A DNA stretch of 64,000 nt from Congregibacter litoralis KT71 (GCF_000153125.2 NZ_CM002299.1:3422928-3486927); one strand, 5' to 3'. Counted from the first letter of the stretch, positions 35,197 to 44,556 are shown. The notes: a model not told the origin generated them from the sequence alone. Numbers and translations: made by a program.

Positions 35197-35343
35197 ATGA
35201 GCGAAGACAGACGACAGACCCCCCGGGACGACACGGACAGGCGTCGGGAGACCCGACAGAACGTTCCAACGATGGGTTGGCTGGTGGTGTGGATTGCGGT
35301 GGTCGCTGCTTTCGTCGTGATCTGGACGCAGCTACCGAGTTAG
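35197..35343 (+). CDS. Candidate 48-aa single-pass membrane protein
   Basis: ATG 35197 opens a 48-codon frame: a strongly charged Arg/Asp-rich N-terminus (MSEDRRQTPRDDTDRRRETR) followed by one hydrophobic helix (MGWLVVWIAVVAAFVVIW) and a short tail. It lies directly behind a sigma-54-type promoter and immediately after prsR, so it may be a PrsR-controlled small protein. No strong ribosome-binding site is visible, and function is unknown. Confidence 0.5.
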   Translation: MSEDRRQTPRDDTDRRRETRQNVPTMGWLVVWIAVVAAFVVIWTQLPS

Positions 35344-35390
35344 GCCACCCCGAAAGCGCTGCGGGAGCATAATCATTGGCACCACCGCGA

Positions 35391-38162
35391 TCACAACGAC
35401 TCCAGTAGAGCGCGCGCCTCAAGCTCCTGCTCGACGTCAGGTTGCGACAGCAGTTTCTCGAGAACGCCTCTGGCCTCATCACCGCGACCTGCGGCTGCAA
35501 GAATACGCGCTCGATTGAGCAACAAATCCTCTTTTGGGTCCGGTGCACCGTCGATGGCTCTTTGATTCAACATCAAAGCCCGATCAAACTCGCCTCGCTC
35601 AAGCTCCACCATGGCGTAGGTATCCTTAACGCTGAAACTGTCAGGCGCCAAGCGGTCGGCGCGCTGTATGTATTCAAGCGCTTTTGAGGTCTGCTGCTCT
35701 CGGATCAACCATGCAAGGTTATTGAGCGCCACGACGTCCTCAGATCCGTCGTCAATTAACGTCTGATACTGCGCCGTTGCGCCGGCCTCATCACCTGTCT
35801 CAATCAGAAGAGCCGCCAGCACTGATCGGTTGCGGGCATCCTCGGGGTGAGCTTCAATCCAACTCGACAGCTCACCGACGAGCTCCGTGCGCTCTCCGCT
35901 GGCCAATCGCGCCGTAGCAAGAAAGAACAGGCTCTCGCTGTCGGGTGATTTCTCGTAAGCCCGAGCCAACCAATCCACAGCCCCTTTGGCGTCGTCTTGT
36001 GCTAACGCTATTCTCCCGCGCAACTGCAACACGGCAGCTTCGTTCTGAGACTCCGGCGAGAGCTGCTCTATCTGATCTATAGCGAGATCCAGCTCTCTTT
36101 CGTACACCAGGACTTCGATAAGCTGCTTGCGCAGGGCCGACACGTTGGGAGCCATTTCCAGCGCTGACTCCAACTGCTCCCTTGCGGATGCAAAGTCCTG
36201 CGAAAGAACATCAGCTCTCGCTGAGAGTGCAAGAACCATCGGATCGTTGGGACGCAGTTCCAAAAGCTCTTTAGCGCTTAACTGCGCAAGCTCCGCCTGT
36301 TCCGCAAGCACGTACGCGCCAGTCAGGGTCTGTAAAGCGCCAACGTCTTTTTGTCGGGCGATTTCCTCGACGGACAACAATTCGATCGCTATCGCAGGTT
36401 GCTTGTCCATCATGGCTTTTCGCGCCAGCGCCACTCTGGGCGCAACCGCGGTGGGGTTTGCTTCCACGGCTGCGGACAAAACCTGCTCCATCTCGACAAG
36501 CTCACCCCGGCGCTCAAGGACGACAGCCAGATTCAAACTACTCTGCAGGTTACCGGGGTTCGCCTCAAGAGACTTCTCAAACTCCGACTGGGCGCCCTCG
36601 AGATCCTGCCCCAGCACAGCAATCGCGGCCAATCCACCGCGCGCCGGAACACTGGCAGGATCACGCCGAAGCGCCTCTTCAAAGTCCTCTCTCGCCGCGT
36701 CTGTGTTCTGCCTTTGCAAAAGCACCCGGCCACGAAAGATCAGAGCCCTCGTGCTGTCCGGCTCAACCTCCACATAACGGGACGCTTCCTCCAGAGCCCC
36801 GTCCAAATCCTGAGCCACCAGCCTGGCCTCGATGAGTCTTTCTCTCGCCAGACTATTGTCTGGGTCCCCGGCAAGAGCGTCCTCAAGCTGCTTCAGTCCC
36901 GCATCGAGGTCGCCAGCTACAATCTGCTGAGAGCCCAGTGCAACGAGATTTTCAGTTGACTCAGGTCGCAAATCAGCAAGCTGCTTAAAAACCTGAGCAC
37001 TCTCGGCATGCATGCCCTGCGCCGCAAGGGCGTTTGCCAGAAGCGTGAGCGCCGTTTGATTGTCTGCCTCGCGCTCCAGAAGACTCCGGGCGAGTTCTTC
37101 GGTTCGGCCGGGCTCTCCCATGAGGGCGTTCACCTGCGCCAGTTGCAGGGCCGCTTGCGTGCTACCCGGTTGCAGCTCCAGAAAACGTTCCAGGTGCCTG
37201 CGCGCAATGGGGAGTTTGTTGATGCGGGCATTTGCGTTACCCGCGAGCAGAAGTGCTCCGGGATTGTCCGGGCTCACCGACAGGATCTGGTTAAACAGGT
37301 CGATCGCACCCTCGTAGTTTCCCTCGTCAAACAAAAGCTGGGCACGCAGAAATCGAATCGCAGGGTAATTACGAAGCTGTGTTTCCAGCTTTGACAAATT
37401 AGCGCTGGCCACGTCGGCTTTGCCCAGGCGCACCTGGGTCTCTACCAACTGGATGCGGTCACCTACGCGATAGGGATTTGCGGCTGCCGCTTTCTCATAA
37501 TATTCCTCGGCTGCCACAAAATCTCGATTCTGCCAGGCCAGCAAGCCCAGGAGACTCCATGCACGCGCATGCTTCGGGTCTCGCTCTACGATGCTCTGAA
37601 GGGATTCCTGCGCTGTTTCCTGATCGCGATCTACCTGTAGCGAGACCAGTGCCTGAGTGAACGCTATGTAGTTATCATCCGCCTCGCCGGCAGCCAGCGC
37701 TCGCTGTAGTGCGGCTTTTGCCTCATCAGGCTGAGCCTGCGCCAAAAACGCCTGAGCCAGTGCCGCCTGAAACTGAGCCTCACTCTCGATAGTGACAAAA
37801 GAACCTATCTGCCACTCGGATACCAACTCCGCGCTCTCGCCGGCCTGCACAAGGGCCTTGGCAAAGGAGAGTCTTGTTTCTGCGGACTCCAAAGCCGCCA
37901 GAGAACGCTCGAATTGCTCTACCGCCGCGTCCGCTTCCAGTCGCTGAATGTTAATCGCCCCGTACAATGCACGGGCTCTTGGGTTTTCCGGAGCATCACG
38001 AAGCACCGACTTCAAATCGATCTCTGCCGACGCCAGATCACCTTCATCGATTGCAGTCTCTGCCCGAGCCAGCAACTCTTCTGGCGTCAGCTGCGGCGAA
38101 CACCCCGCCAAGGCAACAAAGAAGGCGAAAAACAAACACAGTGCGTTTTTTGAGGAGAACAT
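35391..38162 (-). CDS. prsT: PEP-CTERM system TPR-repeat lipoprotein PrsT
   Basis: 923-aa lipoprotein. Signal peptide ends in a lipobox (ALAGC, Cys at about 21), then about two dozen tetratricopeptide-type helical repeats rich in Ala, Leu, Glu and Gln (for example ARALYGAINIQRLEADAAVE). Length and arrangement match PrsT, which is encoded with prsK/prsR in exosortase-A loci. It probably works as a periplasmic scaffold for EPS assembly or secretion. It is transcribed toward prsR. Confidence 0.9.
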   Translation of the reverse strand: MFSSKNALCLFFAFFVALAGCSPQLTPEELLARAETAIDEGDLASAEIDLKSVLRDAPENPRARALYGAINIQRLEADAAVEQFERSLAALESAETRLSFAKALVQAGESAELVSEWQIGSFVTIESEAQFQAALAQAFLAQAQPDEAKAALQRALAAGEADDNYIAFTQALVSLQVDRDQETAQESLQSIVERDPKHARAWSLLGLLAWQNRDFVAAEEYYEKAAAANPYRVGDRIQLVETQVRLGKADVASANLSKLETQLRNYPAIRFLRAQLLFDEGNYEGAIDLFNQILSVSPDNPGALLLAGNANARINKLPIARRHLERFLELQPGSTQAALQLAQVNALMGEPGRTEELARSLLEREADNQTALTLLANALAAQGMHAESAQVFKQLADLRPESTENLVALGSQQIVAGDLDAGLKQLEDALAGDPDNSLARERLIEARLVAQDLDGALEEASRYVEVEPDSTRALIFRGRVLLQRQNTDAAREDFEEALRRDPASVPARGGLAAIAVLGQDLEGAQSEFEKSLEANPGNLQSSLNLAVVLERRGELVEMEQVLSAAVEANPTAVAPRVALARKAMMDKQPAIAIELLSVEEIARQKDVGALQTLTGAYVLAEQAELAQLSAKELLELRPNDPMVLALSARADVLSQDFASAREQLESALEMAPNVSALRKQLIEVLVYERELDLAIDQIEQLSPESQNEAAVLQLRGRIALAQDDAKGAVDWLARAYEKSPDSESLFFLATARLASGERTELVGELSSWIEAHPEDARNRSVLAALLIETGDEAGATAQYQTLIDDGSEDVVALNNLAWLIREQQTSKALEYIQRADRLAPDSFSVKDTYAMVELERGEFDRALMLNQRAIDGAPDPKEDLLLNRARILAAAGRGDEARGVLEKLLSQPDVEQELEARALLESL

Positions 38163-38242
38163 GATTGGTTGGTTCCTATCTAAGAAACGAGGGCGTTAAA
38201 AAATTACACACGAACCTTAGCTGATGCAAAGGTTCTATAGCT

Positions 38243-39067
38243 TTAAGCCACGCTAATCATACCCGGCTGCAGTAAGGGGGAGGACTCCTGACCACGAGAC
38301 GCCTTGCGCTCACCATCAGGGGCGAGAACTTCAGCAAACTGACTGCGCACCACCTCGTAGCAAAGGCGGAGTTCATCCGGTGCAGCACGCACCGCCTCAT
38401 CGATATTCAGATAGTAGGGAGCCCGCACGCCCTTGTAATCAAAATCACCACCAACCCGTTTTACGACAATCCCCGTGCGCCTGAGAATCTCTGGCAAAAA
38501 CGGCTCCATGATCGCGAAGCAATCCCTGCGTCGAACAAGGTCGGCGCAAGCGGCGGCTGCAAGAAACAACGATACCGCGATAAGTGAGAACGTTCGCTCC
38601 TCACGCGCCGCAAAGTGCAGAGAACTGGTGTTGCCAAAACGCGTAGCACTTTCACCGCGCCGGCGACGAAAGTTCCCTTCCACGGCAAGACGGGAAATCT
38701 CCGCCATCGTTGCGCGCTTGTTTTCAAAGTTGTTAAAGAAAGCCTCATCAAGACTACCTTTACAGTGACTTTCCATAGGCATGCCGTCGCCCTCCCCCAC
38801 CGTGACCAGGCGAACACAACCCGCAGGCAAGCCTGAAGATTTGTGCATTACCAGACAGTGAATTGATTGATCATCAAAGTCATCGGTTTCACAGTTGTTG
38901 TGAAACGCGTCAGGGTCTTCGTAACCAAATTCCTCGCAATAAACACTGTAGCGCACGCTGTATACCAGTGCTTTCTGCTCTGGCGTCACGGCCAGCGACA
39001 GCTCGAAATACTGGGCAAAGTCCATAAAGAGTGAGGACATCTCGGGATTGATTGCTGGCTTTGGCAT
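38243..39067 (-). CDS. PEP-CTERM/exosortase-associated acyltransferase (N-acyl amino acid synthase-like)
   Basis: 274-aa protein with a LuxI-like/GNAT-like fold: VYSVRYSVYCEEFGYE near the N-terminus, GCVRLVTVGEGDGMPMES, then EISRLAVEGNFRRRRGE. It resembles the acyltransferase regularly found with PEP-CTERM systems (TIGR03694-like), related to autoinducer and N-acyl amino acid synthases. The acyl donor and acceptor are unknown. It starts ATG 39067 and is followed by prsT after 80 bases, perhaps co-transcribed. Confidence 0.78.
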   Translation of the reverse strand: MPKPAINPEMSSLFMDFAQYFELSLAVTPEQKALVYSVRYSVYCEEFGYEDPDAFHNNCETDDFDDQSIHCLVMHKSSGLPAGCVRLVTVGEGDGMPMESHCKGSLDEAFFNNFENKRATMAEISRLAVEGNFRRRRGESATRFGNTSSLHFAAREERTFSLIAVSLFLAAAACADLVRRRDCFAIMEPFLPEILRRTGIVVKRVGGDFDYKGVRAPYYLNIDEAVRAAPDELRLCYEVVRSQFAEVLAPDGERKASRGQESSPLLQPGMISVA

Positions 39068-39183
39068 GAAAAGTTTCCAGTTAGCGTCAACGCGCAGTAT
39101 AGAAGGCTTTTGCCTGCGATGCCGCCCCCTTGGAGGGTCTCAGCGGCCTTCGGCAACCTATGCCGGCCTGGGGAAGAGCCTCT

Positions 39184-39657
39184 TCAGCCCTCGGACAGGG
39201 TTTGCGCAAACTCCCGCGTTAAGCGATCGATGTGTTCCACCGCAGCACGAACCCCCGCCTTGTTACCAAAATAGGGATCGGGAACGTCAGCGCCCTGAGC
39301 ATCGAGGAGCCTCACCCGCTCCTGCGCATCGGGAAATCGTTCGACAATCGCATCGAGGTGACTGCGCTCCATCACGAGAATCTGATCAGCTTGAGCGAGG
39401 ATCTTCTCTGTGATCTGCCGGGCACGGATTCCTGAGGCCTTTACCCCCATCTCTTCGAGAACACCCACAACGCGCGGATCCGGGCGTCGACCCGGTGCTC
39501 CGACATCGGTCCCTGCGGAGCGCACGGCTATGGATCGCCCCATGCCCCGCTGCTGCAAGTGATGGCGGAGGAGCGCCTCCGCCGCCGGGGATCGGCAGAC
39601 ATTGGCCGTGCACACCATAAGCACGGTCACGTCGGGTTTGCGAAACGGCCAGATCAC
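39184..39657 (-). CDS. Low-molecular-weight protein tyrosine phosphatase
   Basis: 157-aa Wzb/Etp-type phosphatase. The active-site loop VCTANVCRSP (Cys-x5-Arg) sits near the N-terminus, and the general acid Asp is in VPDPYFG. In EPS loci such enzymes dephosphorylate the BY-kinase, here encoded about 13 kb away. GTG start overlaps the stop of the O-antigen ligase gene, so it is the last gene of a three-gene operon. Confidence 0.88.
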   Translation of the reverse strand: MIWPFRKPDVTVLMVCTANVCRSPAAEALLRHHLQQRGMGRSIAVRSAGTDVGAPGRRPDPRVVGVLEEMGVKASGIRARQITEKILAQADQILVMERSHLDAIVERFPDAQERVRLLDAQGADVPDPYFGNKAGVRAAVEHIDRLTREFAQTLSEG

Positions 39658-42008
39658 TTCAGCTCACCCTCGCGAGCATGGTTAGGCCTCGGCTCAATCG
39701 CTAACGCAGGCTCCGCAGTCAGGTCGTCAAAGCCTGTTGCATCTTCCCTCTTATACAGCAATGCAATAAAAAGAAGCAGGTAAAACCAGGTACTCACCCG
39801 TGCCGAATCCAAGGGGGATCCAAATGCACCCACAATCACTACCGAGATCACTGCCAAAAACGCCCCTACCACCACTGAATCTTTAATTCCGACTCCAACG
39901 GCACGCCGAGCGGCGAACCAGAGCAAAACAACACCCAAGAAGGCACCCAGCCACCCCATCTCAAACCATGTTTGAAGCCACAAGTTCTTCACATGCCAGG
40001 GTAAATGCGCGAAGTTTGCGTGAAAAAACCAGTAGTCAGTTCCTTGAGCGAAATCCACGTTCGAAAGCGCCTGCCCATAACTACCCAGAAGGCTCAAATC
40101 CGTTATCTCAACAGGGGACTTCCCGCGAGAATGTACAATGTGCAGTGACACAGGCCATCGCGTCCATGCTGGACCCTCGGGCACCTTGCCCGCGTTGAAC
40201 GCGATTTCATGGGTTTCGAAGCCCTGCTCATCCAGCGGCGACTCCGTCTGGCCGTAAGGGATTAGCCCTCCCACGCAAGTTTGTCCCCATCGATCAAATA
40301 TCAACTGATTCTGGCGGCATAAAATCACTCGCAATGCGCCTTTTCCCAAAGATCGTGTCCGTAATCGGAACAACAGAGCAGAATATGGTTCAACATCGAC
40401 ACGTTGAATCATCGCAAGATCGCTGCCGCCGCCGATACGAAGCCGCGGCGGAGAGTCATCAATAACTACGTAACTACCGATATCGGCAAGCGTATCGGGA
40501 TAGGCGCTAATGTACCGGCGGGGAAAACTACCAATACCATTACCCAACCAATTAGCCGTTGAGTACTGCTCGCTACTATCAATCACCCGCTGCCAGTGAT
40601 CCATACGGGCTTCAAAGTCTCTGCTGCTCGCAGTTACCCGCTCCGACATACTGAAACCGGTAAGCGCAAGCGCGATTCCTACTGGAAAAATCAGTAGCGC
40701 CAAAGCAACTCTCACCTGAGCCAAAAACTCCACTGCCAGAATTCTAGGCGAAGAGACCCAAAGCAACGCACTAAAGCACAGCACAGAAAGTGGTACGGCA
40801 AAGAGAGATACAGCGTTAGAAACAGCGTAACGACTTTCGGAATGCGCTTGAAAGGCGAAAAAAGCTAGGACAGCCACGACAGCGAAGTAGATGAAAGAAC
40901 GATGCCTCGCGGTCAGAAAGTTTATCGATTGAAGAAAAACCCAGGCACAGACGGTCGCGCCATACACAAGCAATGCAGTACTCCCCCCGGTAGACTGCAA
41001 CCAAAAAGCTTCGACCATAGCCAAGATCGTAAGCGAAACGCTAAGCAGCAAACCATAAAACTCGTTGCCCCGTAGCCGTTTCGTCATCGCCACCTGGGCT
41101 ATTAGCGTCAGTACGACGGACACAGATGCGGCAGCCCACGTAGCCCTTGTAACACCCACGATAATGCAATAACCAAGGGAGACCACGGCTCCAGAGAGCA
41201 GCAGGCTAAAAAAAATAGTTCGTTGGCGGAAAAAGGCGAGTGTCACGATAGGAAGTAGTAAAATCATAAGCCCGTCAATAACCTCGCCCCCCGTGTGCAT
41301 GTCTGCGAAGATGCCCGTTATACGGTAAGCACTTGAGAAGTTCAGAACCGAATGCGCCACTTGCCACCAGTTATCAGCTGTTACGAGAGTGGCTAGGCTA
41401 CCGCGCTCCCACAATGCCAAAGCAAACAGAGTGAACGACGCTGCAATCACGCCGGCCATGGCCATGCGCAACGTAGCGCTGCGGTTCTCTAGCAATTGTG
41501 ATGTTAAGAGCAGTGCCAAACAAAAGCCCCAAAGTAAGCCTTTACCGACCTTGTAACTGTATTGCGAGGAATAATAGGGATTTTCAAACAAGCGACCGGG
41601 CGGCTGCCAAAAAGCAGAAAGATCACTGATATTGGAAACATGCAGCGCGACAAATGCTAACAGCGGCAGCAATACCCAAGTTTTTGATATCGAGCTGACG
41701 CGAAACCGCCAAAACAGAGCGGAAATTGCGAGGGTCACGGCAATAAATCCGTCGTACTCACTGAAGAGAAAACGACCGGACCAAGGGGCAAGATCCACCG
41801 ATACAGTAATCACCGGAAGTATAAGCAGCCAGACCCTTGGTAAGACGATAAGCAAAAACCCGAAGACCAAAAGCGCCCAGAGCATAGGCGAGCCAACCCG
41901 CGGCAAATTAGCAACAGCTGGCAGATAAATCGCCAACACCACGACGCCGATCGAAAACTGTAGCAACCGAGAGATGCTGAGCTGCTGTGGGATAGCTAGA
42001 CTCGCCAA
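39654..42008 (-). CDS. Large O-antigen ligase family protein with inserted periplasmic domain
   Basis: 784-aa polytopic protein. About twelve helices form a Wzy/WaaL-like core, with the usual large periplasmic loop near GNGIGSFPRRYISAYPD. That loop is expanded by roughly 150 residues (about 500-650: PRLRIGGGSDLAMIQRVDVE... to ITDLSLLGSYGQALSNVDF) with a beta-rich, carbohydrate-binding-like look. The loop closes with ANFAHLPWHVKNLWLQTWFE before the last helices. It probably polymerises or ligates a glycan; the extra domain is unusual for the family. It is in an operon with the protease (3-base gap) and the phosphatase. Confidence 0.75.
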   Translation of the reverse strand: MASLAIPQQLSISRLLQFSIGVVVLAIYLPAVANLPRVGSPMLWALLVFGFLLIVLPRVWLLILPVITVSVDLAPWSGRFLFSEYDGFIAVTLAISALFWRFRVSSISKTWVLLPLLAFVALHVSNISDLSAFWQPPGRLFENPYYSSQYSYKVGKGLLWGFCLALLLTSQLLENRSATLRMAMAGVIAASFTLFALALWERGSLATLVTADNWWQVAHSVLNFSSAYRITGIFADMHTGGEVIDGLMILLLPIVTLAFFRQRTIFFSLLLSGAVVSLGYCIIVGVTRATWAAASVSVVLTLIAQVAMTKRLRGNEFYGLLLSVSLTILAMVEAFWLQSTGGSTALLVYGATVCAWVFLQSINFLTARHRSFIYFAVVAVLAFFAFQAHSESRYAVSNAVSLFAVPLSVLCFSALLWVSSPRILAVEFLAQVRVALALLIFPVGIALALTGFSMSERVTASSRDFEARMDHWQRVIDSSEQYSTANWLGNGIGSFPRRYISAYPDTLADIGSYVVIDDSPPRLRIGGGSDLAMIQRVDVEPYSALLFRLRTRSLGKGALRVILCRQNQLIFDRWGQTCVGGLIPYGQTESPLDEQGFETHEIAFNAGKVPEGPAWTRWPVSLHIVHSRGKSPVEITDLSLLGSYGQALSNVDFAQGTDYWFFHANFAHLPWHVKNLWLQTWFEMGWLGAFLGVVLLWFAARRAVGVGIKDSVVVGAFLAVISVVIVGAFGSPLDSARVSTWFYLLLFIALLYKREDATGFDDLTAEPALAIEPRPNHAREGELK

Positions 42009-42011
42009 GAG

Positions 42012-42797
42012 CTAGTTCTCGTCCAATAACGTTCGTAAATGGCTCACGGGAATTGCATAAGCAATCCCCGACGGCGCCGAGAGCAAGGTCTCACGGCTCT
42101 CCTTGACGAAAACGCTGTTCATCACGCCAATGACCTCACCCGTGGCCACGCGATACACCGCCGAGCCGCTATTACCCGGATAGGCAATGGCATCAAGCTG
42201 ATAAACATCAAAGGGTTTGCGCAGGCGACTCATTTGCACGGCATCCAGGTACCTGCCCTGATCGGCAGGCCGGGCCACCGGCGTGATCGCCGAGACAATC
42301 CCCTCGTGCGTGATGGGATAGAGTCCCAGCACCGCGCCGATGGGGAAGCCCGTAAAAGCCACGCGCTCGCCGGGGCGCACGCGGTCATCCGTAGCAAGGG
42401 TCATAGCCGGCAGGCGATCACCCTCATAGGCAAGCACTGCCAGGTCGTGCTGGGCGTCGTTTTTCAGGAGTCGGGCAAAGCGCTGTTGGGACAGCTTGCC
42501 ACGACCACTGAACACCGCCAGCTGCTCACGGCCATCGCTGTCCAAATCCGTGGGAATGACATGGGCGTTGGTCACCACGTAGCTCTTACCCTCCGACTCC
42601 ACCACAAAGCCTGTCCCCAGGAGCCGCCGCGGTGGGCGCCCCCCGGTGGGGGCACGCAACGGGTAGGCCGCTCCCACGCCCACCACCGAGGGGGTGAGGC
42701 GCTCAAGGAGATCGGGAAGCTCCTCTGCAGCGCTGCCGCCCGATAACAGGAGGGACAGCAGTAAAAGGTAGCAATATTGTGTGACGCGATAAATCAA
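42012..42797 (-). CDS. Trypsin-like serine protease, secreted
   Basis: 261-aa S1-type protease with signal peptide (YLLLLSLLLSGGSAA). Catalytic triad is visible: His in VVTNAHVIP, Asp in AQHDLAVLAY and Ser in AYPGNSGSAVY. There is no PDZ domain, so it is not a full DegP. The start is TTG 42797; no ATG gives a full signal peptide and no strong ribosome-binding site is present. As first gene of the operon with an O-antigen ligase, it may process a surface or periplasmic EPS component. Confidence 0.75.
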   Translation of the reverse strand: MIYRVTQYCYLLLLSLLLSGGSAAEELPDLLERLTPSVVGVGAAYPLRAPTGGRPPRRLLGTGFVVESEGKSYVVTNAHVIPTDLDSDGREQLAVFSGRGKLSQQRFARLLKNDAQHDLAVLAYEGDRLPAMTLATDDRVRPGERVAFTGFPIGAVLGLYPITHEGIVSAITPVARPADQGRYLDAVQMSRLRKPFDVYQLDAIAYPGNSGSAVYRVATGEVIGVMNSVFVKESRETLLSAPSGIAYAIPVSHLRTLLDEN

Positions 42798-43010
42798 AAA
42801 GGTGCACTCGGTAGTGACGGACCATAGCAGGCGCCATAATGGCTTGCCAGAGGCATTTACGAAAGCCGCGGGCCCGCCACAGGACTAAGACAGGACTCAC
42901 ACAGGCCTACAATAGGTGCCCAACCAGCACTCAACCAGCCCCCAAACGTGACCCCGCTCACACCCCGTCAAGCTGCCTTTTACCCCAGATCGGGTATTTT
43001 TGAGCGCGCT

Positions 43011-43026
43011 GTCACATTTCTTTATA
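43011..43026 (+). promoter_or_regulatory. Weak copy of the putative PrsR-type element
   Basis: GTCACATTTCTTTATA matches 11 of 16 positions of GTCAGTATTTTTTACA. It lies 112 bases upstream of the sugar transferase start. No good -24/-12 promoter follows it, so it may be chance in an AT-rich stretch. Confidence 0.2.
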
Positions 43027-43084
43027 AGAGGGCGTGTAATCTCGCCGGCGTTGGCTAGAGTGAAGACTCAACGCGAACCACACA

Positions 43085-43131
43085 GTCCTTCCGGCAAGAA
43101 AAACCTGAAGGACACGGGAAAACCCGAAGGG
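43085..43131 (+). promoter_or_regulatory. Structured 5' leader of the EPS sugar transferase gene
   Basis: Two adjacent stem-loops precede the start codon: GTCCTTC (43085-43091) with GAAGGAC (43107-43113), and CGGG-AAAA-CCCG (43115-43126). The putative ribosome-binding site AAGGG (43127-43131) follows the second stem directly. The arrangement could influence translation. It does not match a riboswitch class I recognise. The rest of the 42798-43084 interval shows no gene. Confidence 0.4.
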
Positions 43132-43137
43132 TGCACC

Positions 43138-44556
43138 ATGACCGGCTTAGTTGGCACAGTAAGAATCTTCAACCACCATATCAACGTTGGCTACTACTGG
43201 CTGGCGCTCATCGATCTCATGCTCTTTGGCGCGGCCATTTACGCCGGCGCAGCTCTCTACTTCATCGGCCTTCCCGGTGGCTTTAGCAGTCAGATCAACA
43301 ACTTACCGCTACAGGCGGTGATTTTTGCGGTGGTTACCACCCTGGCGATGTTCTCCATGGGCCTGTATGAGCCCAAGCTGCGCGAGGGGGTTAACGGCAT
43401 ACTGTTGCGCACCGCCGGCGCTTTCGGCCTCATGACCGTCGCCATGTCACTTATTTTCTACGTGATGCCCGACCTGCACATCTGGCGCGGCAACTTTGCC
43501 CTCGCAGCGGCCATCGCCCTGGTCGCAGCCTTGATCAACCGTCTCTTATGGACGCGCTTCATTGATCTTGAGCAGTTCAAGCGTCGCGTGCTCGTCCTGG
43601 GTACAGGTCCCACTGCAGCCACTATCAGTCAGAAGATGCGCCGCAAGGCCGATCGCCGCGGCTTTCGCATCGTAGGCTTCGTGCGCCAGGTAGGCGAGGA
43701 GTCCGTGGTCGAGGGCGAGCCAACCCTGGCTCTGGACTGCCCCATCTCCGAATACGTACGACGCAATGACATTGAAGAAGTGGTCGTTGCCCTGGAAGAC
43801 CGTCGTGACAATATGCCCAAGGAAGATCTCCTTCGCTGTCGCGGCATGGGCGTTCGCGTCCTGGACATCGTTGACTTCTTTGAACAGGAGGCCGGCAAAG
43901 TGCTCATCCGCCAGGCCCACAGCAGCTGGTTTACCTTTGGCGCCGGCTTTCAGCGAGCCGATGCGGGCAACATCGCCAAGCGCCTCTTTGATGTCACCAT
44001 GAGCTTTTTGCTGCTAATGATCGCCTGGCCTTTTATGCTGCTTACGGTCTTCGCCATCTGGCTCGAAGACGGCTTTGGGGCTCCGATCCTGTACAAGCAG
44101 AAGCGCGTGGGTCTTAACGGCCGCATCTATGAAGTCATCAAGTTTCGCAGCATGACCGTTAACGCTGAGGGCGACGGCAAGGCGCGCTGGGCCACCAGCA
44201 ATGACGCCCGGGTTACCCGCGTCGGCAAGTGCATCCGCAAGACCCGTATCGACGAGCTGCCCCAGATCATCAACGTGATGGCCGGTGACATGGCCTTTGT
44301 AGGCCCCCGCCCCGAACGTCCCGAGTTTGTTCGCGAACTCAATGAGACGGTGCCCTTTTATGAGAAGCGCCACTGCGTGAAGCCAGGCATCACCGGTTGG
44401 GCCCAGATGAACTACCCCTATGGTGCCTCCCTGGAAGACACCTTTAACAAGCTGGAGTTTGACCTCTACTACGTGAAGAACCGCAGCCTGTTTCTGGACT
44501 TTCTGGTCCTCCTGCAAACCGCCGAGGTGATTCTCTTCGGAAAGGGCGCACGATAG
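43138..44556 (+). CDS. Polyprenyl-phosphate sugar-1-phosphate transferase, PEP-CTERM-associated
   Basis: 472-aa initiating enzyme of EPS synthesis, which loads the first sugar phosphate on undecaprenyl phosphate. Four N-terminal helices (residues about 15-125), a CoA-binding-like domain (VLVLGTGPTAATI), one helix at about 300-320, then the catalytic sugar-transferase domain: KQKRVGLNGRIYEVIKFRSM, KTRIDELPQIINVMAGDMAFVGPRPE and KPGITGWAQMNY. It matches the EpsB-like subtype of exosortase-A loci. I chose ATG 43138; the long frame upstream to 43000 has no family match. Confidence 0.9.
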   Translation: MTGLVGTVRIFNHHINVGYYWLALIDLMLFGAAIYAGAALYFIGLPGGFSSQINNLPLQAVIFAVVTTLAMFSMGLYEPKLREGVNGILLRTAGAFGLMTVAMSLIFYVMPDLHIWRGNFALAAAIALVAALINRLLWTRFIDLEQFKRRVLVLGTGPTAATISQKMRRKADRRGFRIVGFVRQVGEESVVEGEPTLALDCPISEYVRRNDIEEVVVALEDRRDNMPKEDLLRCRGMGVRVLDIVDFFEQEAGKVLIRQAHSSWFTFGAGFQRADAGNIAKRLFDVTMSFLLLMIAWPFMLLTVFAIWLEDGFGAPILYKQKRVGLNGRIYEVIKFRSMTVNAEGDGKARWATSNDARVTRVGKCIRKTRIDELPQIINVMAGDMAFVGPRPERPEFVRELNETVPFYEKRHCVKPGITGWAQMNYPYGASLEDTFNKLEFDLYYVKNRSLFLDFLVLLQTAEVILFGKGAR

